This document shows, one piece after another, positions 1-6,917 of a stretch of DNA of 10,251 nt. Origin of the DNA: Pseudomonadota bacterium (GTDB lineage Bacteria; Myxococcota; Polyangia; Polyangiales; Polyangiaceae). Below the pieces are notes generated by a model. That model had not been told where the DNA came from and ran no database searches. It saw nothing but the letters and a program-made list of their open reading frames with translations. The stretch covers positions 1-10,251 of the forward strand of contig JAEZYO010000991.1 of NCBI GenBank assembly GCA_023419055.1, in the 5' to 3' direction. Within the stretch, counting starts at the first letter, position 1; every line of letters starts with the position of its first letter. The position numbers were made by a program, and so were the translations under genes.

Positions 1-17
1 GTTTGAGTCTCAACCTC

Positions 18-24
18 AAAGGAG
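18..24 (+). promoter_or_regulatory. Strong ribosome binding site of the DUF2383 gene
   Basis: AAAGGAG lies ten bases before the ATG at 35. It is the clearest Shine-Dalgarno sequence among the plus-strand genes of this window and fixes the start of the gene. The preceding bases 2-20 contain short self-complementary repeats that touch its 5' edge. Confidence 0.75.
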
Positions 25-34
25 AGATGCAACG

Positions 35-463
35 ATGAACACCACCGTCGACAAGCTCAATTCGTTCTTGCGTGGCGAGATCTCTGCCGTCGAGACCTAC
101 CGTCAAGCGCTCGAAAAGCTCAACGACAAGCCCGAGGCGGCGACCCTCAGCGACTGCATGCGCTCTCACGAGAGCCGCGTGCAGCTACTGCGTCAGGAGA
201 TCCGTCGCCGCGGTGGAGATCCCGCCGAGGGGTCGGGGCCGTGGGGCGCGTTCGCCAAGTTGGTAGAAGGTGGCGCTCGGGTCCTCGGAGAGAAGGCCGC
301 CATCGCCGCGCTCGAAGAGGGCGAGGATCACGGTCGCGACGACTACCAGCGCGACGTCAAGGCGCTCGACTCGGAGGCGCGCTCCTTCGTCGAGCAGAAT
401 ATCGTCCCCGAGCAGGTCCGGACGCACCGGGCGCTGAGCCAGCTCAAGAAGCAGCTCCACTGA
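35..463 (+). CDS. DUF2383 (PA2169-type) four-helix-bundle, ferritin-like protein
   Basis: A 142-residue soluble protein with no signal peptide, so probably cytoplasmic. The N-terminal helix (about residues 3-29, LNSFLRGEISAVETYRQAL) is typical of the DUF2383/PA2169 family of ferritin-like four-helix bundles. Further helices follow at about 34-59, 84-115 and 117-141, separated by a Gly/Pro-rich linker (61-71). Acidic and His residues that could resemble a ferritin-like metal site are E15, E20, H45, E46, E97, H99, E126 and H131, but the spacing is not a clean ExxH pair, so metal binding is unproven. The start is ATG at 35 with a strong ribosome binding site, AAAGGAG at 18-24. The gene is followed by its own terminator, so it is probably monocistronic or the last gene of its unit. 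The biochemical role of the family is not established; stress-related roles are often suggested. Confident in the family, not in a function. Confidence 0.85.
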   Translation: MNTTVDKLNSFLRGEISAVETYRQALEKLNDKPEAATLSDCMRSHESRVQLLRQEIRRRGGDPAEGSGPWGAFAKLVEGGARVLGEKAAIAALEEGEDHGRDDYQRDVKALDSEARSFVEQNIVPEQVRTHRALSQLKKQLH

Positions 464-490
464 GCGCCCGCTCAACCCGGGACACCCGCC

Positions 491-530
491 AAAAAATGGG
501 GGCGCGGCTCACAGGACCGCGCCCCTTTTT
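491..530 (+). terminator. Intrinsic terminator after the DUF2383 gene
   Basis: A perfect 9-bp G/C stem, GGGGCGCGG (499-507) with CCGCGCCCC (517-525), has a 9-base loop and is followed at once by TTTTT (526-530). On the other side, AAAAAA at 491-496 sits almost symmetrically before the stem, so the structure could also terminate minus-strand transcription. It lies 28 bases past the DUF2383 stop and separates that gene from the channel gene downstream. Confidence 0.9.
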
Positions 531-579
531 GCTACCCGCGGCCTTCCTTCCCGAAACGTGATTCAATGCGGCTCTTCGT

Positions 580-2106
580 TTGACAGAAGCCGTCTTCCGA
601 ATCCTTCCGCTCCTCGGCGGCGTGGTCGTCATCGCTGCCCTGCTCAGGCTGGTCCCCCAGTCGCCGCGCAAGGGCCTGCGCCGCTCCGTCATCCTGCTCC
701 TGCTCTACGTGTTCGTGGAGCTCAGCGTCCCGGCGCTGCGTTACGTGGGCGCAGACGCGGTGCTCCGCGGGTTCGAGATCGCCGGCAGGTTGCTTCGCAT
801 CCTGCTCGTCATCAACCTGGCCGCGCAGGCGCTGTTCGACATCCTGTGCCGGCTCGCCCGCTGGGACTACCCCGACATCCTTCAGGACCTGACGGTCGGT
901 GCGGCCTACCTGGTCGTGATCGGCTGGCTGATGACTCAGGTGGGGTTCAACCTCACGAGCGTCGTCGCGACCTCCGCGGTGGTGACGGCCGTGCTCGGCC
1001 TTTCGCTTCAGGCGACTCTCGGCAACGTGGTCGGCGGCCTCGCGCTGCAGATGGACGAGTCCATCCAGGAAGGTGATTGGGTCGAGCTCGACAACCGGAC
1101 CCAGGGGCAGGTCAAGAAGATCCGCTGGCGGCACACCGTGCTCGAGACGCGTGAGTGGGACACCATCATCGTCCCGAACGGGCTCCTCATGGGGCAGCCC
1201 ATTCGCGTACTCGGCAGGCGCGGGGGGCGTAACGTCCCGCGGCGAGTCACGATCCATTTTTGCGTCGACTTTCGCTACTCACCCATGGACGTGATCCGCG
1301 CCGTCAACGCGGCGCTCGCCGACGCTCCCATCGACCGCGTGGCACCGAACCCGGCGCCACACTGCCTCTGCCTGGATCTGGCGCAGGCGACGCGCGACAG
1401 CTACGCGCTCTACGGCGTCCGCTTTTGGCTCGCCGACCTCGACACGGACGAGCCCGTCAACTCGAAGGTGCGGGAGAGGATCTGGGTAGCCCTGAAGCGG
1501 GCACAGATCCCGCTCGCCATCCCCGCTGCCGCGCTCTTCATCTCGCAGGACGATCCCGAGCACCTCGAGCGCAAGGAGCGGCGTGAGCTCGCCTCCAAGC
1601 GCGCGGCGCTCGAGTCGGTCGATCTGTTCTCGAAGCTCTCGGACGAGGAGAAGGACGCGCTCTCCCAGAGCGCGAAGTTCGCGCCCTTCGGTCAGGGTGA
1701 GCCCATCACGCGCCAGGGCGCGCAGGCTCAGTGGCTCTACATCCTCATCTCGGGTCGCGCCGAGGTGCGCGTCCGCACCAACGGGCACGAGGATCGCCCG
1801 GTCGCGACGCTCGAGGCGCCGAGCTTCTTCGGTGAGATGGCGCTCATGACCGGTCAGGCTCGCGAGGCGACGGTCGTGGCGCTCACCGAGGTCGAGTGCT
1901 TGCGCGTCGACAAGACCGACTTCCAGAGCATCCTCTTGAATCGTCCCGAGATCGTGCAAGAGATCTCCACCATCCTGGCGCAGCGCCGCGTGGAGCTCGA
2001 AGCGGTGCGCGAGGGGCTCGACCCCAACGCGCGACATTCGCGCATGGTGACGGAGCGCCGCAAGATCCTGAACGCCATCAAGGGCTTCTTCGGGATGGAA
2101 GATTGA
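580..2106 (+). CDS. MscS-type mechanosensitive channel with C-terminal cyclic-nucleotide-binding domain
   Basis: A 508-residue inner-membrane channel. Hydrophobic segments at about residues 4-25, 34-53, 67-85 and 105-121 are followed by the pore helix and MscS core (about 122-230), with TSAVVTAVLGLSLQATLGN and the beta-domain motif VPNGLL near 198. The MscS C-terminal alpha/beta part runs to about 320. A cyclic-nucleotide-binding domain follows (about 349-475). Its phosphate-binding cassette FFGEMALMTGQAREATV keeps the Glu (419) and Arg (428) that contact the ligand in known cNMP-binding proteins, so nucleotide binding is plausible. A basic coiled tail ends the protein. The architecture matches bacterial cyclic-nucleotide-gated MscS-like channels, which release solutes under membrane tension and/or respond to cAMP or cGMP. 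The start is weakly supported: TTG at 580 is the first start codon after an in-frame stop at 559, has no clear ribosome binding site, and is needed to keep the first membrane helix whole. An in-frame GTG at 622 would cut that helix. Confidence 0.9.
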   Translation: MTEAVFRILPLLGGVVVIAALLRLVPQSPRKGLRRSVILLLLYVFVELSVPALRYVGADAVLRGFEIAGRLLRILLVINLAAQALFDILCRLARWDYPDILQDLTVGAAYLVVIGWLMTQVGFNLTSVVATSAVVTAVLGLSLQATLGNVVGGLALQMDESIQEGDWVELDNRTQGQVKKIRWRHTVLETREWDTIIVPNGLLMGQPIRVLGRRGGRNVPRRVTIHFCVDFRYSPMDVIRAVNAALADAPIDRVAPNPAPHCLCLDLAQATRDSYALYGVRFWLADLDTDEPVNSKVRERIWVALKRAQIPLAIPAAALFISQDDPEHLERKERRELASKRAALESVDLFSKLSDEEKDALSQSAKFAPFGQGEPITRQGAQAQWLYILISGRAEVRVRTNGHEDRPVATLEAPSFFGEMALMTGQAREATVVALTEVECLRVDKTDFQSILLNRPEIVQEISTILAQRRVELEAVREGLDPNARHSRMVTERRKILNAIKGFFGMED

Positions 2107-2606
2107 GCCTCCCGCTGGAGTCGGCTGGCTGCACGGGTTCGCACGTCCAGATCTCGGCGGCCGTCGAGAGCCTCGCGCGGGATTATCGAGAAGGCGCGCT
2201 CATTGCGATCCGGGCGCCGGGGGAGCGTGCAAAAGGAGAAGCGCGAGCTTTCGAACCTCTCGTCCGCATTGCCCACGAGATTCCGGCTTTGGCCTGCGCC
2301 ACGACGACTTGGCTCGGGCACGAGGCTGTCGTCAGCGGGCCGCAAGAAGAGCTCTTCGCTAACGGACGCTACCTCCTCGACGCTCTGGTCGCTGATCCCG
2401 AAACCCGCTCGTTGACATGGTCGGTGATCATGACTCGCGTCTATCCGGGCGAGGGAGAGCGAACGCTGTTCTGCGATCCGGGCTATGACGTGGCGGCGCA
2501 GCCGCACTCGGCGCTGTTTTGGGTAGAACCCTATGAGAAGCCCGATTGGCGCAAGTCCCAGCGCTACCCGACGACGACCGTGCTGAGGGTCGTGGAGCGT
2601 GGCTGA
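2103..2606 (+). CDS. Hypothetical protein coupled to the channel gene
   Basis: A 167-residue protein that I do not recognise. The proposed start is TTG at 2103, which overlaps the TGA stop of the channel gene (TTGA). The purine-rich GGGATGGAAGA just upstream can serve as a ribosome binding site. The frame stays open further upstream, but only within the channel gene. Third codon positions are mostly G or C, which supports real coding. There is no signal peptide or membrane segment. The protein is mixed alpha/beta, with a C-terminal half rich in aromatics and Pro (motifs such as SALFWVEPYEKPDW) and only three Cys. It may be co-transcribed with the channel and with the small gene 33 bases downstream. 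A role linked to the channel is only a guess from coupling. Confidence 0.65.
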   Translation: MSLPLESAGCTGSHVQISAAVESLARDYREGALIAIRAPGERAKGEARAFEPLVRIAHEIPALACATTTWLGHEAVVSGPQEELFANGRYLLDALVADPETRSLTWSVIMTRVYPGEGERTLFCDPGYDVAAQPHSALFWVEPYEKPDWRKSQRYPTTTVLRVVERG

Positions 2607-2639
2607 TAGCTGCGCCGACCGCTGGTAGCATCGAGCACG

Positions 2640-3065
2640 ATGTGGAGCGAAGCGTACCGGATAGAGCCGGGTGAGCGGGCGGATGAAGAGGTGGGCCGCT
2701 TTCCGGACGGGCGACAGCTGCTGCTCACGGCGCGCTTCAGGCCGGCTGTGCTCGGCGACTCTGAGGGCAGGTTCGTAGCTCTCCTATTCTTTGCTCCGGA
2801 CGGATCGCTCCTCGAAAGCCAGGTTCGGAAGCTGGGCCTCCGTTCGCAGGTGTCCGACGAGGCGACGCGAAACGCGGTCGAGGCGTGGGCCAACGAGCTT
2901 CTGCCGTTCGAGCGCGCGGCCATCGAGATCCAACCATTCGATGTCTCCGTGCTCGGCGAAGAGTTCGCTCAACTGACGCTCGAGCTGGAAGACGACACGG
3001 GCTCGAAGGTGGTCGTGCCGTCCGGCGCCTTCGTTCCCGGATGGCCATTCACCAACGAGGAATGA
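2640..3065 (+). CDS. Hypothetical protein, 141 residues
   Basis: An acidic, soluble protein of 141 residues with no signal peptide and no Cys. ATG at 2640 is the likely start, with only a weak GAG before it. The first half looks like a beta-rich unit: the segment DGRQLLLTARFRP is followed by a second strand pair around ALLFFAPDGSLLES. A predicted helix follows (about 76-95, EATRNAVEAWANELLPFERA) and then a second beta-rich part ending in GWPFTNEE. I recognise no domain. It lies 33 bases after the previous unknown gene on the same strand, so the two probably share a transcript. It converges on the DUF1552 gene with 21 bases between the stops. Small acidic soluble partners of this size can be immunity or accessory proteins, but nothing in the sequence shows this. 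Confidence 0.6.
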   Translation: MWSEAYRIEPGERADEEVGRFPDGRQLLLTARFRPAVLGDSEGRFVALLFFAPDGSLLESQVRKLGLRSQVSDEATRNAVEAWANELLPFERAAIEIQPFDVSVLGEEFAQLTLELEDDTGSKVVVPSGAFVPGWPFTNEE

Positions 3066-3075
3066 GCCGTCACTC

Positions 3076-3104
3076 GAGGAGCGCCGCTAGGCGTAGAGCT
3101 CCTC
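3076..3104. other. Hairpin-forming sequence between convergent genes
   Basis: GAGGAGC (3076-3082) is the exact reverse complement of GCTCCTC (3098-3104). Inside the loop, CGCC (3082-3085) can pair with GGCG (3090-3093) around the TAG stop of the DUF1552 gene. There is no T-run on either side, so this is not a standard intrinsic terminator. It may still reduce read-through where the two transcription units meet. Confidence 0.35.
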
Positions 3105-4472
3105 CAGCCGCCCCGTGACGACCCCAGGATCGGTCGAGTGCCCGAAGCGGTTCTCGTCGACTCCGAACGCCTGACAGATCGAGACCAAGACCCGATTGTT
3201 CGGGACGCCGTAGTCCTTCTTCGTGCCCGTGCCCCGCACGTCGGCGTAGCGGCCGAGCTCGAAGCGCCCGCCGCATCCACCAGCGATCAGCGTGGGAACG
3301 TGGCGGGAGCTGTGGCGCGCCGGATCGCCCATGTCACCCGACGCATAGACAATGGTCTCGTCCAGCACTCCGGCCTCGTCGAGCTTCTGGAGCAGGCGCA
3401 CGACGTGGGAGGCGGTGTTTCGATTCTGCGTGGCGAGCGCCAGCCAGCTCGCCGGTGTGCCCGGGTGACGATCGGTGCGAGCGTCGTAGCGATGCGCCAC
3501 GTCCCCGTGGATGTCCTCGGGCAAGCCGGGGAAGAGCTTGCTGCGCGTGAGGTCGGCCAGGAACAGCGTGGCGAAGCGCGTGAGATCGCAGGCCATGGCG
3601 CGGGCCAGAAGATCGATCTGGAGCTCGGTGATGGCCTGGAAATACGGCTCGCCGCCGCCGTAGGCGCGAAGTTTCGGGAACATGCTCTTGTCGGGCGCCG
3701 CGGGCAGCGCGCAGCTCGATGGGACGCCGGCAAGGCGCTTCTCGATCTCACGCAGCGCCGTCGCGTGCTGGTCGAGCTTCACCTTCTCGGAAGCAGGAGC
3801 GCGCGCCTTCAAGCTCGAGAGATCGGAGCGCACGCGGTCGAGCACGCTCTTGCCGAGCCGTCGCTCGCGGTCGAGCTCCTCGCGTTTCGCGCCCAGGGGA
3901 GCGCCGAAGAGCTCGGCGTACGTCGCCTCGGGATCGATGATCTTGGGCACCGGGGTGCCGCCGCGCGAGTAGCTCACGTTCGCGCCGATCTCCGACCCGT
4001 CGTTGCCCACGCCGAGCACGACGCTCGTGTGGAGGGTCTCGGCGCCGAGGCCCTTTTCGACCGCCAAATACTGGTCGATGGAGGGCGTCCTTCCGTCCGC
4101 GCCGCTGCCGGTCAGGATCACGCGCGGTCCGTCGTGGCCCGTGGTGCCGACCGCGATACCGGCGCTGAGATCCACGCCGTCGAGCACCAGAAGCTTCGAG
4201 CGATAGCTCTTTCCGAAGCGGCCCGGATCGTCGAAGGGCGCGAGGATGGCGTGGTCGTAGGAAAGATCGAAATTCGGGCCCGGCGCCCAGAGCTCGTGGG
4301 CTCGACCGTGCGGTGTGTAGACACCGATGAAGCGCAACGGCTTGCCGTTTTGGGCGCGCGCGCCGAGCGGCTTCTCGGCGGCGTTTGCCTGGGCGCGCCG
4401 GCCGGAATCGAGCCCCAGCCAGGCGCCCGTCGCGCCGAGCGCGGCCAGAAAATGACGGCGATGTAGCTTCAT
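3087..4472 (-). CDS. DUF1552 family protein with Tat signal
   Basis: A 461-residue exported protein. The N-terminus MKLHRRHFLAALGATGAWLG has a twin-arginine motif (R5-R6, then FL) and a hydrophobic core, with probable cleavage near 28-31 (AQA). The body matches DUF1552: GVYTPHG (50-56), the HDGPRVILTGS block (113-123), SIDQYLA (131-137), a long helical middle, TELQIDLLARAMACDLTRFA (282-301), and the C-terminal ASGDMGDPARH (377-387) followed by LIAGG and the family-typical FGVDENRFGHSTD. The length is normal for the family. DUF1552 and the related DUF1501 proteins are encoded beside DUF1592-type cytochromes in Planctomycetes and Myxococcota, and I believe they are distant relatives of the sulfatase/alkaline phosphatase fold; no function has been established that I know of. 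The ATG lies in an ATGA overlap with the DUF1592 stop, after the purine-rich GAGGTGAGGT. It is the last gene of the five-gene minus-strand run. Confidence 0.9.
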   Translation of the reverse strand: MKLHRRHFLAALGATGAWLGLDSGRRAQANAAEKPLGARAQNGKPLRFIGVYTPHGRAHELWAPGPNFDLSYDHAILAPFDDPGRFGKSYRSKLLVLDGVDLSAGIAVGTTGHDGPRVILTGSGADGRTPSIDQYLAVEKGLGAETLHTSVVLGVGNDGSEIGANVSYSRGGTPVPKIIDPEATYAELFGAPLGAKREELDRERRLGKSVLDRVRSDLSSLKARAPASEKVKLDQHATALREIEKRLAGVPSSCALPAAPDKSMFPKLRAYGGGEPYFQAITELQIDLLARAMACDLTRFATLFLADLTRSKLFPGLPEDIHGDVAHRYDARTDRHPGTPASWLALATQNRNTASHVVRLLQKLDEAGVLDETIVYASGDMGDPARHSSRHVPTLIAGGCGGRFELGRYADVRGTGTKKDYGVPNNRVLVSICQAFGVDENRFGHSTDPGVVTGRLEELYA

Positions 4473-6055
4473 TTCGACCTCACCTCGCGCTCGACGAAGA
4501 GATCGCTCCGGACGTAAGCGATCAGCGCTTCGAACAAGTTGTCTCGGCTCGCCTCGGGGAGCCGCTCACGCACCGAGAGGAAGCTCGCCTCCAGCGCCGG
4601 ATCGTGCTCCGCGCTGAAGTAGCGAAAGGCGTGGCGAGCGAAGCACTCGGACACGACAGGGCTCTCGGAGAGCTTCTGGACGAGATCCACGCTGTCCGCA
4701 AACTCGTACTGTCGCCCGGCGAGCTTCGCGCGCGCGTTCGTCACCACCTTTTGCCCGTGCTCTTGCGCGCGTCGCGCGCCCATGGCGTCGAAGCTCTCGA
4801 AGGTGAAGCCGAGCGCGTCGAGGGTCTCGTGGCAGGCGAAACAACCCTTGTCGGTGGAGTGACCGGCGAAGCGGTCGCGCGTGGTCTTGGCGTTCGAGGG
4901 CGGCGGCATGACGACCTCGATCCCGATCTCGGCGGGCCTCGTGATCTTCTGGCACATCAGCTTGCGCAGCACGAAATCGCCGCGCTTGACCGGGCTCGAC
5001 GCGTCCTCGTGCGCGTGCGCGGAGAGGAAGCTCGCCTGTTGCAGGATCCCGATGCGCCCGCTGCCCGAGAGCCGAGCTCGCGGTCCGTAGGTCGAGAGCC
5101 CGTAGAAGCGAGCCATGCTCGGGTCCACGGAGGCGAACCCCGCTCCCAGGAGCGCGCTCACCGAGCCGCCCTGGTGCACCATCACCTCGTCCACGAAGGC
5201 GCGCGTCTCGTCGAGCATGCGCGGCTTCAAACGTTCGTACTCCGGGAACAGCCCGGCGTTTTTCGCCGTCCGCTCGAGGTGGTCCACCTCCAGCCACTCG
5301 AGCACGAAGCGCTGGAACTGGGCGCGGGTCTCGTCCATGCCGAGGAGGCGGCGCGCGTGGTGAGCGCGTCGTTCGGGAGAAGCGAGCTCACCCGCGCCCG
5401 CCGCGTCGAAGAGCTCGCGATCGGGCGGCGCTCCTCGGAGCGTGTACGAGAGCGCCGACGCGATCTCGTAGGCGCCGAGCGTCACGATGGCGCCCGGCTC
5501 ACCGCCTTCTCCGAGCTCGGTCACGTACAGGAAATTCGGGGATTCGAGCAGTGCCCGCAAGAGGAGCTCGAGGCCGCCGCGGGTGCCGTCCTCGACGCGC
5601 CCCTCCTCGTAAGCGGAGATCAGGAGCTTGCGCTCTTCCGCCGAAAGCGGCCGCCGAAAGGCGCGCGGACCAAGCTCGTCGACGGCGCGCGCTCCACAGT
5701 CGGGGCTGCTCGAGCACGAGGCGAGCTCCCCGAAGTTCGCACGTCGCGCCAGCGTGCGAACGAGCGCGCTGTAGCGGACAGCCCACGCCGCTGGCACGTC
5801 TTGAGCCGCGTTCGGGGTGAAGCCCTCCTGCCGCACCTCGGGCGGAAGCTCCGCGACCATGCTTTCCGGCTTTCCCAACAGCTCGCCGATGCTGCGCTCG
5901 ACCTCCAGGTTGGTGAGACGGCGCAGTCGCGCGGGCAATCGCCGAGCGTCGCTCGGGAGCTCGATGCCGGCGTCGGCTGCCGAGCGCGGCGGCGGAGCGG
6001 CGCAGCCGAGTGCGCCGAGCACCGTTCCGAGGAGCGCGCCGGCGAGAGCGCGCAT
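4469..6055 (-). CDS. DUF1587/1595/1592/1588/1585 putative c-type-haem lipoprotein
   Basis: A 528-residue exported protein with the full domain series of this family: DUF1587 (about 44-61, RRLTNLEVERSIGELLG), DUF1595 (about 120-180, with GPRAFRRPLSAEERKLL), DUF1592 (about 190-320), DUF1588 (about 333-428) and DUF1585 (about 452-522). A single CFACH motif (C405, C408, H409) lies in CFACHETLDALGFTFESFD, where the family carries its CxxCH; covalent haem c is expected there. C114 and C120 may form the family disulfide, and C368 is the usual LCQ-type Cys. The N-terminus has a hydrophobic signal ending in GALGC (C18). This looks like a lipoprotein site, but Ala at -3 is atypical. The separate N-terminal cytochrome domain of longer relatives is missing, so this is a compact form. 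The ATG abuts the stop of the gene upstream (TAGATG) without a good ribosome binding site, and the stop overlaps the DUF1552 start, so both are probably translationally coupled. Confidence 0.9.
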   Translation of the reverse strand: MRALAGALLGTVLGALGCAAPPPRSAADAGIELPSDARRLPARLRRLTNLEVERSIGELLGKPESMVAELPPEVRQEGFTPNAAQDVPAAWAVRYSALVRTLARRANFGELASCSSSPDCGARAVDELGPRAFRRPLSAEERKLLISAYEEGRVEDGTRGGLELLLRALLESPNFLYVTELGEGGEPGAIVTLGAYEIASALSYTLRGAPPDRELFDAAGAGELASPERRAHHARRLLGMDETRAQFQRFVLEWLEVDHLERTAKNAGLFPEYERLKPRMLDETRAFVDEVMVHQGGSVSALLGAGFASVDPSMARFYGLSTYGPRARLSGSGRIGILQQASFLSAHAHEDASSPVKRGDFVLRKLMCQKITRPAEIGIEVVMPPPSNAKTTRDRFAGHSTDKGCFACHETLDALGFTFESFDAMGARRAQEHGQKVVTNARAKLAGRQYEFADSVDLVQKLSESPVVSECFARHAFRYFSAEHDPALEASFLSVRERLPEASRDNLFEALIAYVRSDLFVEREVRSK

Positions 6056-6871
6056 CTACTTGGCCGCCGTGGCGCCGGCGTCGCCGCTCGTGAACTCGAC
6101 GTCGTCGAGCCAGAACTCGACCGGCAGCGCCTTCGGATCCACGGCGAAATTGAGCGACAGCAGGCGCGACGGATCGAAGCGCGCCTCGGTGCCCCAGCCG
6201 CCTTGCTGCAGGCGATCCCAGCGCACGCTGTACTCCTCCCAGCGGTCGCTCAGGAAGAAGACCTTGCCCGGGTTGTCGTAGCAACCTTGCGTGCACTTGC
6301 CGCCGCCGTCGGCCGGCAGCGTCTCCGGGATGCCGAAGTTGACGCGGACCGTCGCCGGGCCTTTGGCCCTGAACTTGATGCCCGTGAAGGCCGACGCGTT
6401 CAGGGCGCAGCGGATCCCGCGGTTGGTCCAGCGCAACGTCGTGCCCCAGACGGCGCCCCACGAGGTCTGCCCTCGAGCCTTGAAATGGGCAGCGAAGCGG
6501 TTCTCCTTCGTGGCATCGGGCAAGAGATCCGCCTTCAAGTCGCCCGTCGGGTAGAGGGTCGACCCTTCGGTGTCGTCGCTCGCGCCGAACCACCAGCCCT
6601 CACGCTCGAAGGCCTTGAAGATCTTGTGATCGCCGTCCTCGAAGTCGTCGAGCAGCGCGAAGTCGCTCTTCGGCGAGCCCGCTGCGCAAGGGCCGGACTC
6701 GGCGGGCCCCGTCTCTTGGGGGAGCGGCTTTTCGGACGGCTCCGCGATTTTCGCGCCCTGACCGCCGAAGATGGCTGGCCCGGCCGGCGCTGGCTCCGCC
6801 CGACTACAGGCGAGCAAGGAAAGAGCACAGGCTACCGCCGCGCTCGAGGGGAGGGGACTCTCGCGCATCAT
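6056..6871 (-). CDS. Lipoprotein with carbohydrate-binding-like (CBM11/CIA30-type) beta-sandwich
   Basis: About 271 residues from ATG 6871. Adjacent ATG 6868 and an upstream in-frame GTG at 6877 are alternatives; none has a strong ribosome binding site. A signal peptide ends in LSLLAC with the lipid Cys at 22, followed by a low-complexity Ala/Pro/Glu/Gly linker to about 67. The domain (about 70-261) starts FALLDDFEDGDHKIF, has GWWFGASDDTEGS, the double-Cys motif GGGKCTQGCYDNPG (C193, C197), then FFLSDRWEEYSVRWDRLQQG and ends LPVEFWLDDVEF. This pattern fits the galactose-binding-type beta-sandwich domains often annotated as carbohydrate-binding in myxobacteria (CBM11 or CIA30-like); actual sugar binding is inferred. 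No enzyme domain is attached, so it would be a binding or scaffold subunit on the membrane. It sits between the receptor/propeller pair and the DUF1592/DUF1552 pair, with its TAG directly before the DUF1592 ATG. Confidence 0.75.
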   Translation of the reverse strand: MMRESPLPSSAAVACALSLLACSRAEPAPAGPAIFGGQGAKIAEPSEKPLPQETGPAESGPCAAGSPKSDFALLDDFEDGDHKIFKAFEREGWWFGASDDTEGSTLYPTGDLKADLLPDATKENRFAAHFKARGQTSWGAVWGTTLRWTNRGIRCALNASAFTGIKFRAKGPATVRVNFGIPETLPADGGGKCTQGCYDNPGKVFFLSDRWEEYSVRWDRLQQGGWGTEARFDPSRLLSLNFAVDPKALPVEFWLDDVEFTSGDAGATAAK

Positions 6872-6917
6872 GAGCACCGCGAAAGGGTAGCGGTGGCGTC
6901 TGCGCGGCGCAACGCGC

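Noticed and set aside
580..610. TTGACA as a sigma-70 promoter
   Set aside because: The -35 match is perfect, but the bases 15-18 further on are C/T-rich with no -10-like hexamer, and the site lies inside the probable coding start.
532..1257. A 241-codon minus-strand frame opposite the channel
   Set aside because: The product is His/Asp/Arg-rich low complexity and antisense to conserved MscS codons; it is a shadow.
1896..2102. Upstream extension of the 167-residue hypothetical gene into the channel gene
   Set aside because: The extension lies wholly within the cyclic-nucleotide-domain codons and encodes Arg/Pro-rich shadow sequence. The TTG at 2103 in the TTGA overlap is the more likely start.
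3138..4466. A 442-codon open frame on the plus strand opposite the DUF1552 gene
   Set aside because: The minus-strand DUF1552 reading is unmistakable. The plus-strand product is a compositionally biased antisense shadow without recognisable motifs.
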